Below are positions 51,327 through 60,196 of a stretch of 64,000 nt of DNA, in pieces; position 1 is the first letter of the stretch, and every line of letters starts with the position of its first letter. The translations under genes were made by a program, and so were the position numbers. A model generated the notes under the pieces. That model was given only the letters and a program-made list of their open reading frames with translations, searched no databases and was not told the origin of the DNA. The DNA comes from an uncultured Candidatus Saccharibacteria bacterium (GTDB lineage Bacteria > Patescibacteriota > Saccharimonadia > Saccharimonadales > Saccharimonadaceae), in the NCBI GenBank assembly GCA_946406315.1, contig CAMJKD010000005.1:1-64000 (forward strand), read 5' to 3'.

Positions 51327-51824
51327 ATGTTATTAAAGTTATTATTAGTGATGCTGGTTGCTATGTTACCGGTTGTTGAGTTGCGTGGTGCAATTCCAAT
51401 TGCCGCTAGCATGAATTTACCCGAAGTGCTGTCGCTTATTGCAGCAATGGTAGGCAATATTTTACCGATGCCTTTAATTTTCGTGTTTGCCCATGGTCTT
51501 TTGGAAAAAGGTTCACAATCTAGATACAAATCAATAAAAGAATTCTGTAAATGGATAATCAAAAAGGGACACAAGGCAAGCGATAAATTACAAACGAAAA
51601 ACAATGCGAGTATTTATGTTGCGTTGTTTTTATTTGTCGGGATTCCACTTCCCGGCACAGGAGCATGGACGGGTACGATTGCGGCGACTTTTCTAGATTT
51701 AGATTTCAAAAAGACAATGGTCGCTATTGGCTGCGGAACACTATTAGCTGGTTTAATAATTCTCTGCCTGTCGTTTGGCGCCGTGAACTTTTTCTCTTAT
51801 TCCTGTTTGACGATTTTGCCGTGA
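51327..51824 (+). CDS. Small multidrug export-like membrane protein (COG2426 type)
   Basis: The 165-aa protein has four to five hydrophobic segments and the family pattern 'PVVELRGAIPIA', 'GNILPMPLIFVF' and 'GIPLPGTGAWTG'. The family is annotated as putative small multidrug exporters, but transport has not been firmly shown. It has only weak promoter signals and no clear ribosome site. Its 3' end overlaps the convergent nrdG by 28 bp. Confidence 0.88.
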   Translation: MLLKLLLVMLVAMLPVVELRGAIPIAASMNLPEVLSLIAAMVGNILPMPLIFVFAHGLLEKGSQSRYKSIKEFCKWIIKKGHKASDKLQTKNNASIYVALFLFVGIPLPGTGAWTGTIAATFLDLDFKKTMVAIGCGTLLAGLIILCLSFGAVNFFSYSCLTILP

Positions 51825-52339
51825 TTAAGATATAAGATACGCTGATTACGGCTGCCGCGAAACTTTAAGGTTAAATCTCGTTGAGACTGAATGAATGGAC
51901 CATCAATAAGCGCATCGAGCTCTTCGACAAACTTCCAAGCATCGGAATCGCGTGGAATTTGTTCATAAACTAGACCAGTAAAAGACCAGACGTTCCAGCC
52001 GAGTTCTTTTTTGCAGAACTTGGCGATTTCAAGGCAAGCCTTAGCCTGTAAAAGAGGCTCGCCGCCACAGAACGTAATACCGCTCTGCCCTTTTAGCTTA
52101 CGCAACTCTTCTTTGACTTTATCGATTTTTACAACTGCGCCGACATCTTTTTCGGCCCAAGTTTCTGGGTTTTGACAACCGAGGCAACGCTGACGGCAAC
52201 CCTGTGTCCAAAGTACAGCGCGTAGGCCTGGACCGTTCACGATTGAATCATGCTCAAGGTCGCCCGATAAAACAATGTAGCCTTCAGGCACATCCATTTG
52301 CGGTTCGCAGAGAATGTTAGTTTTCTTCTTCGTCGTCAT
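51797..52339 (-). CDS. nrdG: Anaerobic ribonucleotide reductase activating protein
   Basis: NrdG is a radical-SAM enzyme that installs the glycyl radical on NrdD. The 180-aa protein has CxxxCxxC in 'TQGCRQRCLGCQN' and 'FCGGEPLLQ', which helps bind SAM. It lies downstream of nrdD across a hairpin, and a TAAAAT box at 52351-52356 may add a weak internal promoter. Its 3' end overlaps the gene at 51327. Confidence 0.94.
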   Translation of the reverse strand: MTTKKKTNILCEPQMDVPEGYIVLSGDLEHDSIVNGPGLRAVLWTQGCRQRCLGCQNPETWAEKDVGAVVKIDKVKEELRKLKGQSGITFCGGEPLLQAKACLEIAKFCKKELGWNVWSFTGLVYEQIPRDSDAWKFVEELDALIDGPFIQSQRDLTLKFRGSRNQRILYLNHGKIVKQE

Positions 52340-52361
52340 ATTTATTCTCTATTTTAGCCCA

Positions 52362-52389
52362 AAGTGCCGCGTTTTGCAGCGCGGCACTT
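52362..52389 (-). terminator. Hairpin between nrdD and nrdG (partial terminator or processing site)
   Basis: Perfect 10-bp stem AAGTGCCGCG/CGCGGCACTT with an 8-nt loop, extendable by CCC/GGG around a bulge. No T run follows on the minus strand, so attenuation or mRNA stabilisation is more likely than full termination. Confidence 0.6.
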
Positions 52390-52402
52390 GGGGGATTTGC
52401 TT

Positions 52403-54751
52403 TTACTCTTTACCAAGAGCAGCTTTTTGGGCAGCTTTCTTGGTCTCGCGTTTTACCTTAGTGGCTTGATCGTATTGCCCCACCGATACATTGTGTTTGA
52501 CACGAGCAGCTTCTTCGGCTTTCTTGCCATCATTCCAACGCTCGAGCGAGCCAACTAGGTATCCAGTAATACGGCGAAGACGCTCGAAGCTAAATTCACC
52601 GTCAGTTTCATGACGACCGCAACCAGGGCAGACATCACCTTCGATAATGCCAGAGAAGCCACAGACTGGATCGCGATCGACTGGGTGATTGACTGAACCA
52701 TAGCCGATACCAGCTTCCTTCATATGGCGAATAACAGACTCGAAAGCTTCGATATTATCAGAAGGATCGCCGTCCATTTCGATATATGTAATATGACCAG
52801 CGTTACAAAGCGCATGGTATGGCGCTTCGATATCGATTTTGTCAAAGGCGGAAATTGGATAATAAACTGGAACATGGAAGGAATTAGTATAGAAATCTCG
52901 GTCTGTTACACCTTTAATTTTGCCAAATTCTTTGCGATCCATACGAGTAAAGCGACCGGCTAAACCTTCGGCTGGAGTAGCAAGAAGCGAGAAGTTGAGT
53001 TTATGCTTCTTTGTGCGACCATCACAGAATTCGCGCATATGACTGACAATGTCGAGGCCGAGCTCTTGCGCTTCGGCTGACTCGCCATGGTGTTGACCAA
53101 TCATCGCAACGAGCGTTTCGGCTAGGCCAATAAAGCCAATTGAAAGGGTGCCATGCTTAATGACATCGCGAAGTTTGTCGTTTGGACCAAGTTTTTCACT
53201 GCCAACCCAGTTACCCTGCCCCATAAGGAATGGGAAGTTCTTGACTTTTTGATTGGCTTGAAATTCGAAGCGTTGAAGTAGTTGTTCGGCGCAAAGATTA
53301 AGCTTTTCGTCGAGTTCTTTATAGAAGCCATCCCAATCTGGCTCCTTGCGTTCGCCAAGACAAATACCATGCTTTATACCGATGCGAACAAGATTGAGCG
53401 TCGTAAATGATAAGTTACCACGACCAGAAACGTGACCGTCGGTTTCTTTGAAGCAAGAACCAAAGACGCGCGTGCGGCAGCCCATAGTTGCAATTTCAGT
53501 ATCCGGATCGCCTTCTTTGTAATACTGAAGGTTAAACGGCGCATCAATGAAGGTGAAGTTCGGGAATAGGCGCTTAGCGGATACTTCCATAGAGCGCTTG
53601 AAGAGATCATAGTTTGGGTCGCCGGGATTGTAATTAATACCTTCCTTAACCTTGAAAATTGAGATTGGGAAAATTGGCGTTTCATGATGACCGAGGCCGT
53701 TCATGGTTGCCTCAAGAAGCATCTTAGAGACGAGGCGACCCTCTGGGCTAGTATCGGTGCCGAAGTTAATTGAGGTGAATGGCACCTGAGCGCCCGCACG
53801 GCTATGCATGGTATTGAGGTTATGAACAAAGCCTTCCATAGCTTGAAGGGTTTGATGTTCAGTATCTTCAACCGAGGCCTTAATAACACTTTCTGGGACT
53901 TTAGCTTTCTTAAGCTTCTTTTCGTCGCCAAGAGTGATATCGTCTTTGATGGTAATCTTTAAGTCTTTACCGGTAAATTCTTCGTATTTTTTGAGATTAT
54001 CCTTGAGGGACTTGCGGAAGGTCTTGTTGACGGATGGAGCTAAGCAGAAATCAAAGAATGGAATAGACTGGCCGCCATGTTGCTCGTTCTGATTTGCCTG
54101 AAGGACGATAGCGGCAAGAGCGGCGGCAGTGCCAATAGACTGCGGCGTGCGAAGGAAGCCATGGCCAGTATTAAAACCGCGATCGAAGAGTTTGCGAACA
54201 TCAGTTTGGCAGCAGGTGAGGGTGCCGGTGGCCAAGAAATCAAGGTCGTGAATATGAATGTCGCCATGATCATGAGCATAGCTAAATTCTGGCTTCAAAA
54301 TGCAGATTTTGGCATATTCCTTGGAACCTTCAGCGCCGAATTGTAGCATTTTGCCCATAGCGGAGTTACCGTCAACGTTAGCATTCCCACGCTTAACGTC
54401 GGAATCCTCCTCGGCATCAAGCTGAGAAATCGTATCATAGGTCTGCATAAGTTTAGTCTTTGCCTCACGGACGCGACTACGTTCAGCACGATATTCAATA
54501 TATGCCTTAGCCGTGCGTTTGAAAGCAGATTCCATTAGGACTTTTTCGACAATGTCCTGAATTTGCTCTACATTTGGAATGCGACTATTAATTTCTTCTT
54601 GCGCAACACGTATTACCTTATCCGAAATATGTACCGCACGATCATAACCGAACTCACCCGTAGCCGCACCGGCCTTTGCTATCGCCTCTGTAATCTTATC
54701 TTGTTTGAAGCTGACAACTTTGCCGTCACGCTTTCTGATTGATTTGAACAT
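52403..54751 (-). CDS. nrdD: Anaerobic (class III) ribonucleoside-triphosphate reductase
   Basis: NrdD reduces NTPs to dNTPs with a glycyl radical and formate. The 782-aa protein starts with an ATP-cone ('IRKRDGKVVSFKQDKITEAI'), the allosteric switch. Near the C-terminus it has a Cys4 zinc site ('DPVCGFSGIIEGDVCPGCG') and the radical Gly in 'RRITGYLVGS'. A charged ~45-residue tail follows the usual end. The start has GGAGG 5 nt upstream. Two pairs of NrdR boxes lie in the 320-bp region upstream. An oxygen-sensitive enzyme fits an anaerobic or facultative host niche. Confidence 0.96.
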   Translation of the reverse strand: MFKSIRKRDGKVVSFKQDKITEAIAKAGAATGEFGYDRAVHISDKVIRVAQEEINSRIPNVEQIQDIVEKVLMESAFKRTAKAYIEYRAERSRVREAKTKLMQTYDTISQLDAEEDSDVKRGNANVDGNSAMGKMLQFGAEGSKEYAKICILKPEFSYAHDHGDIHIHDLDFLATGTLTCCQTDVRKLFDRGFNTGHGFLRTPQSIGTAAALAAIVLQANQNEQHGGQSIPFFDFCLAPSVNKTFRKSLKDNLKKYEEFTGKDLKITIKDDITLGDEKKLKKAKVPESVIKASVEDTEHQTLQAMEGFVHNLNTMHSRAGAQVPFTSINFGTDTSPEGRLVSKMLLEATMNGLGHHETPIFPISIFKVKEGINYNPGDPNYDLFKRSMEVSAKRLFPNFTFIDAPFNLQYYKEGDPDTEIATMGCRTRVFGSCFKETDGHVSGRGNLSFTTLNLVRIGIKHGICLGERKEPDWDGFYKELDEKLNLCAEQLLQRFEFQANQKVKNFPFLMGQGNWVGSEKLGPNDKLRDVIKHGTLSIGFIGLAETLVAMIGQHHGESAEAQELGLDIVSHMREFCDGRTKKHKLNFSLLATPAEGLAGRFTRMDRKEFGKIKGVTDRDFYTNSFHVPVYYPISAFDKIDIEAPYHALCNAGHITYIEMDGDPSDNIEAFESVIRHMKEAGIGYGSVNHPVDRDPVCGFSGIIEGDVCPGCGRHETDGEFSFERLRRITGYLVGSLERWNDGKKAEEAARVKHNVSVGQYDQATKVKRETKKAAQKAALGKE

Positions 54752-54808
54752 TTTTACCTCCGTAGTTCTGAAAATCAGTCATTTTTTGTGTTTTTTGGTT
54801 AATATTAG

Positions 54809-54857
54809 ACACTATATATAGTGTCTGTTGAGATAATGGTAACGCTATATATGGGGG
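54809..54857. promoter_or_regulatory. NrdR box pair 1
   Basis: ACACTATATATAGTGT (54809-54824, a perfect palindrome and an exact fit to the NrdR consensus) and ACGCTATATATGGGGG (54842-54857) are 33 bp apart centre to centre, three helical turns, as usual for NrdR pairs. Confidence 0.88.
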
Positions 54858-54916
54858 ATTGCAATAGGAATTGTAAATAATACAACGCTTACAGATTGAG
54901 ATTTTTTGGCTAAAAA

Positions 54917-54965
54917 ACGCTATATATAGCGTCTTATCTGTTATCTTAGACACTATTGTAGTCAT
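54917..54965. promoter_or_regulatory. NrdR box pair 2
   Basis: ACGCTATATATAGCGT (54917-54932, perfect palindrome) and ACACTATTGTAGTCAT (54950-54965), again 33 bp apart. A TTTTCCACA word (55006-55014) lies beyond. The remaining bases of 54752-55071 hold the promoters of nrdD and the divergent MurA fusion. Confidence 0.85.
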
Positions 54966-55071
54966 TCTTACAACACTCTTGCACTTTTTTGAGTTTTGCA
55001 CATAGTTTTCCACATGGTTTAAATATTCAGAAATGCTATTGTTTTTATGCGTCTCGTGATATACTAAGTGT

Positions 55072-56613
55072 ATGAAAAAGCAAGCTGATTACATGGTTGA
55101 GATAGGAGCAATCATCGCTACTGCTCGTACTCGCCAAAATATGACTCAGGCTGAATTAGCCGACAAAATCGGCACTAGCCAGTCTGCAATAAACAGAATC
55201 GAGCACGGCAAGCAGAATGCTTCGCTTGAGATAATTAGTAAAATAAGTCATGCTCTACGAACGCAAATCGTGACGGTAAACGATACAGCTTCGAAGAGCT
55301 ACCGTATTAATGGAGGCAAGGAATTACACGGCTCAATCACAATTAACACCTCCAAAAATGCAGCTGTTGGCTTGCTTTGCGCCGCTCTCCTAAACGAGCA
55401 GAAAACAACTTTAGTACATCTAGCGCATATCGAAGAAGTCTATCGCATTATTGAAGTACTAGAATCAATCGGCGTAAAAACTGAATGGACTAATAATGGC
55501 CACGATCTCGAGATTACGCCGCCAAAGAAAATCGACTTGGATAATCTAGATATTGAGGCAGCCCGCCGTACGCGTACGGTAATTATGTTTATGGGTCCAC
55601 TATTGCACCGCTTCAGGGAATTCCGTTTGCCTTATGCGGGTGGATGCTCGTTGGGTTCACGTACGGTCGAGCCGCATTTGCACGCTTTGAAGAATTTCGG
55701 TCTGGACGCCGATGCGAAGAGCAATCCTGGTTTCTATGAGGCAACTGTTCGCGAAATTAAAATTGAAGACAAGAAGATTGTTTTAACTGAACGCGGCGAT
55801 ACCGTGACCGAGAATGCCGTCATGGCAGCAGCGCTCTATCCAGGGAAAACTACTATCGTAGGCGCAAGTCCAAATTATATGGTGCAAGATGTTTGCTTTT
55901 TCTTGCAAAAATTAGGCATTGTAATTGAAGGCGTCGGTACGACAAACTTAATAATTCATGGCGTAAAAAGAATCAGTAAAGAAATTAAATATGCGCCAGG
56001 CGAGGATCCAATCGAAGCAATGAGCTTCATTGCTGCAGGTATTGCAACGAGATCTGAGATTGAAGTCAAAAGAGTACCGATTGAATTCTTAGAGATTGAG
56101 CTGGAAGTCTTACGCAGTATGGGGCAAAAAATGCACATTAGTAAGGAGTATCTAGGCGAAAACGGACGCACGAGGTTAGTCGATATTCGATTAAAAAAAT
56201 CTACTTTGAAGGCGCCAATCGATAAGATTCATCCAATGCCATTCCCCGGTCTAAATATTGATAGCCTACCATTCTTCTCTCTAATCGCAGCAACGGCTGA
56301 GGGTAGAACTTTAATACATGACTGGGTATTTGAGAATCGTGCGATTTATTCAACGGAATTATCAAATCTTAATGCAAAAGTTGAGCTATTAGATGCGCAT
56401 CGCATTTTTGTAAATGGTCCAACAAACTGGCGACCAGCAGAGATGATGGCACCACCAGCCCTGCGCCCAGCAGTCGTAATTATGTTGGCAATGCTTGCCG
56501 CTCCTGGTACTTCAATTCTGCGCAATGTTTATTCTATTGCGCGCGGATATGAAGATTTTGCAAATCGCCTGCGTGCTCTTGGCGCAGATATTGAGCCGCT
56601 ATCCGATATTTAA
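55072..56613 (+). CDS. XRE-type HTH domain fused to MurA-like enolpyruvyl transferase
   Basis: Residues 8-65 are a Cro/CI-type helix-turn-helix ('IATARTRQNMTQAELADKIG', 'TSQSAINRIEHGKQN'). Residues ~75-513 are a UDP-GlcNAc 1-carboxyvinyltransferase. The Lys/Asn pair 'SKNAAVGLL', the catalytic Cys loop 'GGCSLGSRTVEPHLHAL' and 'IARGYEDFANRLRALGADI' are present, so the enzyme should be active in the first committed step of peptidoglycan synthesis. MurA normally has no DNA-binding domain. TATACT at 55060-55065 is 6 nt from the ATG (leaderless). It is divergent from nrdD. Confidence 0.9.
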   Translation: MKKQADYMVEIGAIIATARTRQNMTQAELADKIGTSQSAINRIEHGKQNASLEIISKISHALRTQIVTVNDTASKSYRINGGKELHGSITINTSKNAAVGLLCAALLNEQKTTLVHLAHIEEVYRIIEVLESIGVKTEWTNNGHDLEITPPKKIDLDNLDIEAARRTRTVIMFMGPLLHRFREFRLPYAGGCSLGSRTVEPHLHALKNFGLDADAKSNPGFYEATVREIKIEDKKIVLTERGDTVTENAVMAAALYPGKTTIVGASPNYMVQDVCFFLQKLGIVIEGVGTTNLIIHGVKRISKEIKYAPGEDPIEAMSFIAAGIATRSEIEVKRVPIEFLEIELEVLRSMGQKMHISKEYLGENGRTRLVDIRLKKSTLKAPIDKIHPMPFPGLNIDSLPFFSLIAATAEGRTLIHDWVFENRAIYSTELSNLNAKVELLDAHRIFVNGPTNWRPAEMMAPPALRPAVVIMLAMLAAPGTSILRNVYSIARGYEDFANRLRALGADIEPLSDI

Positions 56614-56648
56614 TTTGTCACTAGTCGCTTATCTGTTATAATTACTGT

Positions 56649-56936
56649 ATGGCTATTACTAGAGAAGATGTCTTACATTTGGCAAAACTGTCAAATATTT
56701 CGCTGAGCGAAGAACAAATTGAGCCACTGAAGAAGGATCTCGACAATATCGTCGGTTATATTTCACAGCTCGATGAGCTAGATACCGAAGGCGTTGAGCC
56801 AACTTATCAGTGTTTTGATATGCAGAACGTTTGGCGTGAGGACGTAATTGAAGATTTTGAAGCGAATCGTGAAGATTTGCTAAACCTAACGGTCGAGAGT
56901 GAAGATCATCAGATAAAGGTACCAAAAGTATTATGA
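56649..56936 (+). CDS. gatC: Asp/Glu-tRNA amidotransferase subunit C
   Basis: GatC stabilises the GatAB amidotransferase. The 95-aa protein has the typical 'VLHLAKLSNISLSEEQI' start, 'LDNIVGYISQLDELDTEGVEPTY' and an acidic end. TTGTCA-16-TATAAT (56615-56642) ends 6 nt before the ATG, so the operon mRNA is probably leaderless. gatA starts within its stop codon. Confidence 0.94.
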   Translation: MAITREDVLHLAKLSNISLSEEQIEPLKKDLDNIVGYISQLDELDTEGVEPTYQCFDMQNVWREDVIEDFEANREDLLNLTVESEDHQIKVPKVL

Positions 56937-58321
56937 TTACTGCAGACAAGAACACCAAAGCCGTAGATTTAGTCCGCGCGGCGCTCGACAAAGCAAAAGA
57001 ATACGAGGACTATCATTGCTTCATTTCTATGAACGAAGCTCGTGCGCTTGAACGTGCACGAGAAATAGACGAAAAGATTGCAAAAGGCGAAAAAGTAGGT
57101 CGCTTAGCGGGCGTACCATATGCATTGAAGGATAACTATTTAAGTCCAGAGGGCGTAACTACAGCGGCCGCACGAATGCTCGATAATTTCCCTTCCCCAA
57201 TTACCGCAACGGCAGTTGCTAAATTAGAGGCAGAAGGCGCGATTATGATTGGCCGTACCAATCTAGATGCATACGCACATGGCTCAAGTACAGAGAACTC
57301 TTACTTTGGACCAACCCACAATGCGCACGACATGAGTCGTGTTGCAGGCGGTTCGTCCGGTGGTTCAGCCGTTTCGGTGGCGCTAGATATCGTACCGTTT
57401 GCGCTCGGTTCAGATACGGGCGGTTCGATTCGTCAACCAGCAAGCTATAATGGCGTGTGGGGGATTAAGCCAACCTACGGTGCCGTTAGTCGTTACGGCG
57501 TAGTTGCGATGGCCTCTTCAACAGACACGATGGGCTGTTTTGCGAGGAATGCAGACGATGTCGATTTAATCATGAGTATCATAGCAGGCAAAGATCCAAA
57601 GGATTCTACAACCTTAGATGACTTCTGGAATCGCGAACTCGACGACGCAAGACCAAAGAAAAAGAAGATTGGTATCATTAAAGACTTTCTGAAAGACGGC
57701 GTCGATCCAGAAGTAAGTAAAGCTGTTACTGATTACGCAGACAGAATGAAAAAGGCTGGCTATGAAGTCGAAGAAGTCAGTATGCCGATTATGAAATACG
57801 GTTTGGCAATTTATTACATCGTGCAGCCAGCCGAAGTGGCTTCAAACTTAAGCCGCTACGATGGCATTCGCTATGGGCATCGCGCCGCAGAGGTGACGGA
57901 TTTGGATAGTGTTTATAGTAAGACGCGCGATGAAGGTTTTATGCCAGAAAACAAGCGTCGCATCATGATCGGCAACTTCGTATTAAGTTCTGGCTTCTTT
58001 GATGCTTATTATTTGAAAGCACAGAAAGCACGCACTTTGTTAATCAACGCTTATAATGAGGCCTTTGAAAAATATGATGCCCTGCTTTGCGCCGTTGCGC
58101 CAGCACCAGCGTTCAAGCTCGGTGAAAAAACTGACGACCCATTGCAAATGTATATGGAAGATATGATGAGCGTACTGCCAAGTTTAGCTGGTCTACCAGC
58201 AATTTCCGTACCAGCAGCAACATCGAAGAGTGGTTTGCCGATTGGCGTACAGTTAATTGGTCCACGTAAGAGTGACCAGATTCTACTCAATATTGCTAAG
58301 GGAATAGAGGAGGTTGCCTAA
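56933..58321 (+). CDS. gatA: Asp/Glu-tRNA amidotransferase subunit A
   Basis: GatA releases ammonia from glutamine for amidation of misacylated tRNA. The 462-aa protein has the amidase Ser-cisSer-Lys triad: Lys in 'PYALKDNYL', 'VAGGSSGGSAVSVAL' and 'ALGSDTGGSIRQPA'. It overlaps gatC by 4 bp and the next gene by 1 bp. No Gln- or Asn-tRNA synthetase is seen in this window, and the presence of GatCAB suggests the indirect pathway is used. Confidence 0.97.
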   Translation: MITADKNTKAVDLVRAALDKAKEYEDYHCFISMNEARALERAREIDEKIAKGEKVGRLAGVPYALKDNYLSPEGVTTAAARMLDNFPSPITATAVAKLEAEGAIMIGRTNLDAYAHGSSTENSYFGPTHNAHDMSRVAGGSSGGSAVSVALDIVPFALGSDTGGSIRQPASYNGVWGIKPTYGAVSRYGVVAMASSTDTMGCFARNADDVDLIMSIIAGKDPKDSTTLDDFWNRELDDARPKKKKIGIIKDFLKDGVDPEVSKAVTDYADRMKKAGYEVEEVSMPIMKYGLAIYYIVQPAEVASNLSRYDGIRYGHRAAEVTDLDSVYSKTRDEGFMPENKRRIMIGNFVLSSGFFDAYYLKAQKARTLLINAYNEAFEKYDALLCAVAPAPAFKLGEKTDDPLQMYMEDMMSVLPSLAGLPAISVPAATSKSGLPIGVQLIGPRKSDQILLNIAKGIEEVA

Positions 58322-58746
58322 TGGGTGATGGGTCACCTCTAGTCTTCTTGGTCGCCATCGTTGTGGTTGGAGTTTTAGTTCTACTTGCGATTTCAATGAC
58401 TAAGAAAAAAAGACATGAATTTGATAGAGAAAATTATCAGATTGATTTGATGCGAATTGAAAAATCCCTTCAGCAAGGAAATGAAGCTACTTATGCAATG
58501 GTGATTATCGAGGGTGATAAACTGCTCGATAAAGCTTTGTGCGAAATGGGCATACAAGGGCGTACGATGGGGGATCGTTTGAAGAGAGTCGGAAAAGAAA
58601 AATTCACTCAGCTGAATGCAGTCTGGCATGCACATAAGCTACGCAATCAGATTGCTCATGAAAGTGATTTTCATCCGGAATATCGCCAAGCAGAACATGC
58701 CCTAGCAACCTACCGACAGGCATTAAAAGATTTGGGAGCAATATAG
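58321..58746 (+). CDS. Membrane protein with a HEPN-like motif, inside the gat operon
   Basis: The 141-aa protein has an N-terminal helix (about residues 8-25) and then an all-helical cytoplasmic domain. Its C-terminal 'AVWHAHKLRNQIAHESDFHP' contains R-x4-H (RNQIAH), the catalytic signature of HEPN RNases. I infer HEPN membership from this motif and the helix layout, and no active-site test is possible here. It overlaps the gatA stop (TAATG) with a GAGGAGG site in gatA, and gatB starts right after its stop, so all four genes should be co-translated. Confidence 0.8.
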   Translation: MGDGSPLVFLVAIVVVGVLVLLAISMTKKKRHEFDRENYQIDLMRIEKSLQQGNEATYAMVIIEGDKLLDKALCEMGIQGRTMGDRLKRVGKEKFTQLNAVWHAHKLRNQIAHESDFHPEYRQAEHALATYRQALKDLGAI

Positions 58747-60174
58747 ATGAGCAAAAGTGATTATAAAATGACAATTGGTATAGAGTGTCATGTACAGCTC
58801 AATACTAAAACGAAGTTATTTAGCGCCGTCGATAATGACGCCGTAGACAAAGAACCAAACTCCTGCGTGAGCCCAATAGACTACGCCTTACCGGGTATGC
58901 TGCCAGTATTAAACAAAGCAGCAGTCGAGAAAGCCATACGTGCTGGTATTGCAATGAACTGCAAGATTAATCTTGTCAGCCGTTTCGATCGCAAACATTA
59001 TTATTATCCTGATTTACCAAAGGGCTATCAGATTTCGCAGATGTATCAGCCGATTATTGGAGCCGGCGAGGTACTTTTGCCAGACGGATCGACAGTAAAA
59101 ATTGAGCATGCCCATTTGGAGGAAGATGCGGGTAAATTAACGCACTATGATAACTATTCGCTTGTCGACTTAAATCGCGCCGGCACGCCGCTAATTGAAA
59201 TTGTATCAATGCCAGACATCCACTCGGCTGCTCAGGCGCGCGCCTATTGCGAAGAGCTGCATCGATTAATGATGTATGCTGAAGTGACGAATGGCGATTT
59301 ATATCAAGGTAATATGCGTTTTGATGTGAATATTTCTTGTTCAAAAACTGACAAGCTTGGCACGCGGGCGGAAATTAAGAATCTCAACTCTTTTCGTAGC
59401 GTAGAACACGCAATTGAATATGAATTTGAACGTCAAACTAAACTATTAGACAAAGGTGAAAAAGTCGTTCAAGAAACACGTGGCTGGAGTGATGCGACTG
59501 GCAAAACTACCACTCAACGCAGCAAAGAAGAGGCGCAAGATTACCGTTATATGCCAGAGCCAGACGTTCCGCCGATCGTATTAGAACAAAGTTATATCGA
59601 TAAGATTGAAGCTAATATGCCAATGATGCCGGACGAATATCGTTCAAGATTCGGCGTATTGAATTTAGATAATAGTGAACGCGAAGCTATATTAAACTAT
59701 CCAATTCTTGCAAAACGCCTGAATGAAGTTTGCGACAAGGGCGGCGTACAACTTGCACCGCGCGTGGCGCATTGGTTCTCTGGAATACTGCTGGCCGAAG
59801 AAAATTTAGACAAAGATTTTGCACTCGCAACAGCCGCTGAATTAACAGAGCTTTCCGAAATGGTAGAAAAGAAAGAACTTTCGTCAACTGGCGCTAAAGC
59901 TGTTTTGATGGAAATGTATGATAAGAAAAATACCCAGAAGACACCGCATCAACTCGCAAAAGAAATGAACCTTTTGCAGGAAAATGACGAGGATGCATTA
60001 GGGGCGATTATTGATGAAGTTTTAACTGCGCCTGAATGCGCCAAAGCGGCCGACGATGTTCGCAGTGGCGAAATGAAGGCAATCGGATTCCTAGTTGGGC
60101 AAGTAATGAAGAAATCGAAAGGTAAAGCCAACCCAGCTACCGTGAATGAGTTAATTAAAAAGAAGTTATCGTAA
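58747..60174 (+). CDS. gatB: Asp/Glu-tRNA amidotransferase subunit B
   Basis: GatB binds the misacylated tRNA and transfers the amide. The 475-aa protein shows 'GIECHVQLNTKTKLF', 'KHYYYPDLPKGYQISQ', 'HLEEDAGKL', 'LVDLNRAGTPLIEIVS' and the C-terminal YqeY-like domain ('VGQVMKKSKGKANPATVNELI'). It starts 0 bp after the HEPN-like gene and has GGGAG upstream. The length is close to the family norm. Confidence 0.97.
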   Translation: MSKSDYKMTIGIECHVQLNTKTKLFSAVDNDAVDKEPNSCVSPIDYALPGMLPVLNKAAVEKAIRAGIAMNCKINLVSRFDRKHYYYPDLPKGYQISQMYQPIIGAGEVLLPDGSTVKIEHAHLEEDAGKLTHYDNYSLVDLNRAGTPLIEIVSMPDIHSAAQARAYCEELHRLMMYAEVTNGDLYQGNMRFDVNISCSKTDKLGTRAEIKNLNSFRSVEHAIEYEFERQTKLLDKGEKVVQETRGWSDATGKTTTQRSKEEAQDYRYMPEPDVPPIVLEQSYIDKIEANMPMMPDEYRSRFGVLNLDNSEREAILNYPILAKRLNEVCDKGGVQLAPRVAHWFSGILLAEENLDKDFALATAAELTELSEMVEKKELSSTGAKAVLMEMYDKKNTQKTPHQLAKEMNLLQENDEDALGAIIDEVLTAPECAKAADDVRSGEMKAIGFLVGQVMKKSKGKANPATVNELIKKKLS

Positions 60175-60196
60175 ATTAAAAAGGAGCAACTAAGAT

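Noticed and set aside
52340-52402. Hairpin before nrdG as a riboswitch
   Set aside because: It is a single simple stem-loop without conserved unpaired elements, so an intergenic attenuator or processing hairpin is enough.
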